DNA of 37,503 bases, from positions 1 through 37,503 of the forward strand of contig NZ_MDSS02000035.1 of the NCBI RefSeq assembly GCF_001758425.2, given 5' to 3'. The notes below the pieces were generated by a model. The model was given only the letters and a program-made list of their open reading frames with translations. It had not been told where the DNA came from and made no database searches. This document shows, one piece after another, positions 33,816 to 37,503 of the stretch (its first letter is position 1; the number at the start of each line of letters is the position of its first letter). Position numbers and translations under genes: made by a program. This DNA is from Nesterenkonia sp. PF2B19 (GTDB lineage: Bacteria; Actinomycetota; Actinomycetes; Actinomycetales; Micrococcaceae).

Positions 33816-34610
33816 TCAGGCGCACGCCCTCAGGCTCTCCCACCGCGGCAGCCACACACCTACCCCGCGGCGATACTCCTCGAACTCCGCCCCGAACCGG
33901 GCTGCGAGATCCTCCTCCTCGAGCGGTCGGACCAGGGTGTTCCAGATCAGCGAGCCGGCCACCGCATAGAGGACCACCAGCCAGGAGCCGACCAGCAGGC
34001 TCGCCCCGAGAAGGACCACAGCACCCACCACGACGACGGCGCCCGGCAGCTCGATCCCCACACCCCACCGGCGCTCGCACCACAGGATGACCCCGGGCAG
34101 CAGCACCAGGAACAGCAACCAGAAGACGGCCAGCTGAGCGAACGTCTGCCCCACCAGCCGGCCGCGGCTCGAAGCCCGGGCGGCCCGGAAACGGAAAGGC
34201 CCGCGCAGCAGCATCTCAGCGGGAAGCCGACCGAGGTGCAGCACCACCCCGGCTCCCAGCGAGCCGCCGGCGGCCGCGAACATGATCAGCGCACCCCAGC
34301 CCGCCTGACCGGTGATCGAGGCATACCCGACCATCGCGGCGGTCACCAGCACCGTCCAGGGGACAGCCACCCAGATCAGCGGCCGCAGTCCGGCGGCCAC
34401 CAGCGCTGAGGCGATCACGAACAGCGGCACGTCCAGGATCCCGACGATCACGGGGTCCAGTCCACCGAGCGTGGACCCACGCACCCCCGGGACGGTGAAG
34501 ACACCCGCCCACCAGAGCGCTCCGCCGAGGGCTTGGAGCGCGAAGTACAGCCGCCCCCACCGCACGGCGACGACGTCGTCGGCGAGGATCCGGGGCAACG
34601 CTGGCGGCAT
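33816..34610 (-). CDS. Isoprenylcysteine/phospholipid methyltransferase-like membrane protein
   Basis: 264 residues with about six hydrophobic segments. The C-terminal pattern LIWNTLVRPLEEEDLAARFGAEFEEYRRGVGVWLPRW matches the ICMT/PEMT-type S-adenosylmethionine-binding end (V-R-x-x-E-E-x-x-L-x-x-R-F-G-x-x-F-x-x-Y). The substrate in bacteria is generally unknown; lipids or small molecules are possible. ATG 34610 is separated by four bases from the stop of the gene upstream, with no clear RBS, so it is likely the last gene of the operon. A 64-bp palindrome follows its stop. Intact. Confidence 0.7.
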   Translation of the reverse strand: MPPALPRILADDVVAVRWGRLYFALQALGGALWWAGVFTVPGVRGSTLGGLDPVIVGILDVPLFVIASALVAAGLRPLIWVAVPWTVLVTAAMVGYASITGQAGWGALIMFAAAGGSLGAGVVLHLGRLPAEMLLRGPFRFRAARASSRGRLVGQTFAQLAVFWLLFLVLLPGVILWCERRWGVGIELPGAVVVVGAVVLLGASLLVGSWLVVLYAVAGSLIWNTLVRPLEEEDLAARFGAEFEEYRRGVGVWLPRWESLRACA

Positions 34611-34614
34611 GGGC

Positions 34615-35379
34615 TCAGCCTACCGAGCCGCCCCACCAGGACTCCCCGCACAGCACCTGCCACCCGCGACGCACCCGACCCGCGCGGGCGTCCGTCAGAA
34701 TGCCGTCGACGTCGCGGGGTATGCGCCGTCCGCTGGCGCGGTGACCACCTGGAGTGGTCCAGGCGACCCAACGACGGCGACCCCCTCCGCCGCTGACATG
34801 CACCGCCCCGCCGACCACCGTGAGGATCTCCTGATCGACGGCCGCCAGCAGATCTGCGGAGCCGGAGTCGCAGGCGTCGCAGCCGCGGTCCGGCTCCCAG
34901 CCCAGAAGCACCGGTTCAGAGCCTCCTCGGGCGTCGCCCATCCCGACGGCGACGACGGTCTCCCCCACGCCCTCCAGCGCGCCGGTGACCAGGACCAGCG
35001 GCTGGGCGTCCGAGCGCCGGGGCACGATGAGACGCACCTGCGGCTGCTCCGGCCGGAAAGTCCAGGACGCCGGCACCGCGGTCAGCACTGCCGTCGGAAC
35101 GGTGGCCGGCGCTGTGGTTGGCGCTATGGTCGGCACGGCGTCGCCGAGACCCAGACGCTCCAGCGCACGCTCCCAGGCCCGGGCTCGTGCGCCCACGATC
35201 CTGTACCTCTCTGGCTCGCTGACCCGGGAATACGCGTCCTCGGGCGGCTCCGAGCCTCCGCCGGGCAGGAGGCGCTGCGGATACTGGTCGTCCCAGGAGA
35301 TCTCACTCAGCGGGTCGGCTCGGTATTCCGCCTCGACGGCGGCCCGGACGTCGTCGCGGGTGAGGCCGGGGCCGCTCAC
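34615..35379 (-). CDS. Conserved actinobacterial protein of unknown function (possibly DUF6226)
   Basis: 254 residues, soluble. Features seen are an N-terminal LTRDDVRAAVEAEYRADPLSEISW, a helical segment AYSRVSEPERYRIVGARARAWERALERLGL, an Ala/Thr/Pro-rich stretch (PTIAPTTAPATVPTAVLT), a sandwich-like middle and a short cysteine motif RGCDACDSGSADLL, then IPRDVDGILTDARAG. The C-x-x-C motif recalls the DUF6226 group, a tentative match from memory. GTG 35379 overlaps the stop of the preceding gene (GTGA, 35376-35379). No function can be given. Confidence 0.7.
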   Translation of the reverse strand: MSGPGLTRDDVRAAVEAEYRADPLSEISWDDQYPQRLLPGGGSEPPEDAYSRVSEPERYRIVGARARAWERALERLGLGDAVPTIAPTTAPATVPTAVLTAVPASWTFRPEQPQVRLIVPRRSDAQPLVLVTGALEGVGETVVAVGMGDARGGSEPVLLGWEPDRGCDACDSGSADLLAAVDQEILTVVGGAVHVSGGGGRRRWVAWTTPGGHRASGRRIPRDVDGILTDARAGRVRRGWQVLCGESWWGGSVG

Positions 35380-35622
35380 GCGGCGAACCGCCGATTCCGC
35401 ACCTGGCGGTTGTGGCGCCTAGAGATCAGCAGGACGGAGCAGAGCATGACGATGAACAGCGCCGGAATCACCAGCGAATCCGTGGCGGAGGCGAGGCTGC
35501 TGACGCCCAGGACCAGCAGAGCGGCGCCCAGCGCGGTCAGCACCGCCACCCACGGCGGCGTGGTGGAGGGATAGCCGAACCACGGCAGACGCTCGTCAGG
35601 GTTGGCACGCGCCAGGCCGCAT
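35376..35622 (-). CDS. Small two-helix membrane protein (start region frameshifted)
   Basis: The well-conserved-looking body begins ANPDERLPWFGYPSTTPPW. Two membrane helices follow (WVAVLTALGAALLVLGVSSL and SLVIPALFIVMLCSVLLIS), then a basic tail ending RRFAA. No start codon lies in this frame just upstream; the only sensible one, ATG 35622, is in another frame and would need a shift near 35605-35620. The next in-frame GTG (35549) would cut into the first helix. It overlaps the disturbed end of the SMP-30 gene and the start of the next gene. Function unknown. Confidence 0.55.
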
Positions 35623-36540
35623 CGCGGACGGTGACCCGCTGGTGGTACAGCCCCGTGGTGGCGGTGATGTAGAGGTCGAGCCCGTCCGGGCCGCCGAAGC
35701 ACAGGTTCGACACCACCTCCGGCACCGGCAGGTGCCCCAGATGCTCGCCGGACGGCGAGTACAGGTGCACCCCGTCCCCGGCGGAGCTCCAGATGCGCCC
35801 GTCCACGTCCACCCGGATGCCGTCCGGCACGCCCTCGGCGATCTCGAACAGCGTCCAGCCCTCCCCGCAGCGCACCGCCCGACCGGTCCGGGCGGCCTCT
35901 CCATCACGGATCACCGGGTAGGCGCGCACATGGTGCGGGTTCCCCTCTCCCGGCTTCCGGGCGGCGAGGGTGTCGCTGACGTAGAGCACCGACTCGTCGG
36001 GGGAGAGCGCCAACCCGTTGGGGTCTCCCATCTCCGTGACCATCGGCTGGGCCTCCCCGGTGTGCGGGTCCACGCGGAACACGTAGCAGCCGCCGTACTC
36101 CATCTCCCCAGGGTGACCCTCCTCCGGGTTGACGATGCCGTACGGCGGATCGGTGAACCAGACCGCCCCGTCGGAGGCCACAACGACGTCGTTGGGCGAG
36201 TTGAACCGCCCGCCGGCCCAGCGCTCCACCACCGGAGTGACCCCCGGACCCTGCTGCCCCGAGGCCTCCACCTCCACCCGGCGGAGCCGTGGGAGCACTG
36301 CACCACCGCGCCGTCGGGGCGCAGGGTCCGCCCGTTGGTGAACTCGACCTCGTCACGATGCACGGAGGCCTTCCCCGTGGCGGGGTCGTACTGCAGGATG
36401 CGGTTCCCGGGGATGTCAGACCAGCGCACGACGCCGGCGTCCGGCACCCAGCAGGGCCCCTCCGTCCACGTGGCGCCGTCGGCGACCTTGCGCAGCGTGG
36501 ATCCGGGCTCGAGCAGTTCATCCAGCGTCATGGAGCTCAT
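35537..36540 (-). CDS. SMP-30/gluconolactonase family protein (one or two apparent frameshifts)
   Basis: Six-bladed propeller lactonase family; members hydrolyse sugar lactones with one divalent metal. Metal and catalytic positions are visible: WTEGPCW (Glu), RFNSPNDVVVASDG (Asn) and ALSPDESVLYVSDT (Asp). ATG 36540 overlaps the stop of the TPI-family gene (ATGA). The frame changes near 36283-36291 between VVQCSHG and LRRVEVEAS. The family sequence ends around GLYHQRVTVR (about 35625); the remaining 28 codons to 35537 look like read-through in the wrong frame, so the true stop is probably near 35620 and lost by a second indel. About 305 residues when corrected. Confidence 0.78.
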
Positions 36541-37343
36541 CCGTCCAGCCTGCCACGATGGGCCCGCCCATGGGAGGCCCCGATCTCCAGCAGCTCCAGG
36601 TACCCGTCCAACCCCCAGGCCGAGCGGCCGACGAACAGTCCGTCCACCCCGGGGATCCCCAGCAGCTCAGCCGCATTGTCCTGGTTCACCGAGCCGCCGT
36701 AGAGCACCGCCTCCACCTGGGCGCCATAGGCACGGTCCAGGGCGGCGAAGGGTGCGGAGAGCTCCTGCACCGTGGCGGGCCTGCCGTGCTCGCCGATGGC
36801 CCAGATGGGCTCATAAGCCACCAGCACCCGCGCCAGCTGGGCGGAGTCCAGTCCGGCGAGCGCCCCGCGCACCTGGGCGAGGATGAACTCCTCGGCGTCA
36901 CCGACGTCCCGGACCGCAGCGGGCTCGCCGACGCACAGCAGGGGCCGCAGCCCGTGGCGCAGCGCGGCGCGGACCTTCAGCGCGGTGGTCTCCACCGTCT
37001 CGCCGAAGTGCTCGCGCCGCTCGGAGTGTCCGATCTCGATCAGCCGGGCCCCGGCGTCGGCGGCCTGCGGCACGGAGATCTCACCGGTCCAGGCGCCGGC
37101 GTCCTCCCAGTGGGCATTCTGGGCACCCAGCAGCACCTGGGCCTGGACGTGCTGCAGCTGCCGGTCCACCTCGGCCAGCGCGGTGTGCGGCGGGATGACG
37201 AATGCCTGCACAGCGTCGGTCAGCTCCGGGCGGGCCTGGACAGTCTCGGCGAGTCCGGCCGTGTAATGGCGCGCCTCGGCGAGGGTCTTGGTCATCTTCC
37301 AGCTGGTGCCGATCCAGCACGACGACGTCGCGGCCAGTCCCAT
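36537..37343 (-). CDS. Triosephosphate-isomerase family protein, probably a tetrulose-phosphate isomerase (LerI/EryH-like)
   Basis: 268 residues, TIM barrel. Catalytic residues are K16 (GTSWKMTKT), H106 (IEIGHSERREHFGE) and E178 (VAYEPIWAIG), with phosphate-binding YGGSVNQDNAAELL and GLFVGRSAWGLDGY. The start motif GTSWKM replaces the usual GNWKMN of glycolytic TPI. To my knowledge this is seen in the paralogues that isomerise L-erythrulose 1-phosphate. It sits directly behind a DhaL-type kinase domain (stop and start share one base, TGATG) and before an SMP-30 lactonase, also unlike glycolytic tpiA, which normally follows gap-pgk. Substrate inferred. Intact. Confidence 0.85.
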   Translation of the reverse strand: MGLAATSSCWIGTSWKMTKTLAEARHYTAGLAETVQARPELTDAVQAFVIPPHTALAEVDRQLQHVQAQVLLGAQNAHWEDAGAWTGEISVPQAADAGARLIEIGHSERREHFGETVETTALKVRAALRHGLRPLLCVGEPAAVRDVGDAEEFILAQVRGALAGLDSAQLARVLVAYEPIWAIGEHGRPATVQELSAPFAALDRAYGAQVEAVLYGGSVNQDNAAELLGIPGVDGLFVGRSAWGLDGYLELLEIGASHGRAHRGRLDG

Positions 37344-37503
37344 CAGCGGGCCTCGAGCCAGGAGGCGACGTCGGCGGCGAGCATGCCGAAGGAGACCGCC
37401 CCGGGGTCAGGGGTGCCGCGGGACTTCTCGCCCAGCACCCGGGAGCGGCCGAGCCGGGCGGTGAGCTCTGCGGTGGCCTCCGCGGCCTGCTGGGCGGTGC
37501 GAG
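37343..37503 (-). CDS. C-terminal end of a DhaL-type (dihydroxyacetone/erythrulose) kinase domain, partial
   Basis: Runs in from the right edge and stops at TGA 37345-37343. The 52 visible residues include TAELTARLGRSRVLGEKSRGTPDPGAVSFGML, the typical end of the ATP-binding DhaL domain (R-x-x-x-x-G-E-K/R-S-x-G-x-x-D-P-G-A). It could be a free DhaL or the end of a fused DhaK-DhaL kinase; the rest is outside the window. Its coupling to the TPI-family isomerase suggests phosphorylation of a ketose such as erythrulose or dihydroxyacetone. Confidence 0.8.
   Translation of the reverse strand, partial: RTAQQAAEATAELTARLGRSRVLGEKSRGTPDPGAVSFGMLAADVASWLEAR

Overview
The window is about 70% G+C, has RBS of the AGGAGG type, many GTG starts and GTGA/ATGA gene overlaps. 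Its gene content is actinobacterial: DUF2342-type metalloprotease–tilS–hpt, a Cys-Cys-ending small protein beside an ArsA-type ATPase, and a bxl-like xyloside locus. I read it as the chromosome of a member of the Micrococcales, plausibly Micrococcaceae; the genus cannot be fixed from the sequence alone.

Layout. 1-1831: end of one gene and a CydC-type ABC exporter. 1869-5041 (-): permease, ATPase and binding lipoprotein of a metal-chelate importer, behind a near-perfect Fur-type palindrome on an apparently leaderless promoter. 5118-7656 (-): a 2-hydroxycarboxylate (citrate/malate-type) transporter with an FCD/GntR regulator. 7782-11582 (-): hpt, tilS, a zinc metalloprotease, inorganic pyrophosphatase and a tiny membrane protein. 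11653-17222: Asp-box (BNR) membrane protein, two GNAT acetyltransferases, a YcaQ-family protein and a cytochrome P450. 17488-20593 (+): cstA, a Cys-Cys-ending protein and an ArsA-family ATPase. 20719-22716: HAD phosphatase and aldose epimerase, divergent. 22786-33429: a xylose/xylo-oligosaccharide locus made of a ROK regulator, xylA, xylB, (dps), a GH3 glycosidase, two sugar permeases and a sugar-binding lipoprotein. 33816-37503 (-): a membrane methyltransferase, two unknown proteins, SMP-30 lactonase, a TPI-family isomerase and the end of a DhaL-type kinase.

How the genes fit together. The binding lipoprotein and two permeases would import xylosides, the GH3 enzyme would cleave them, an aldose epimerase could interconvert anomers, and XylA/XylB would make xylulose 5-phosphate. 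The ROK protein is the obvious repressor; palindromes lie on the promoters of both transcription units. The last operon looks like a route for a phosphorylated ketose, with DhaL-type kinase, TPI/LerI-like isomerase and lactonase.

At least 17 apparent frameshifts break otherwise well-conserved genes, including three in tilS, which is normally essential. The conserved reading simply jumps frame, often next to C/G runs, so most are probably indel errors of the assembly and not true pseudogenes. I therefore give full gene spans across the breaks.

The most interesting signals are the CstA–CC-tail–ArsA cassette, two copies of a 64-bp palindromic intergenic element, other long hairpins, and several operator-like dyads placed exactly on promoters. 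No tRNA, rRNA, CRISPR array, insertion sequence or prophage was seen.
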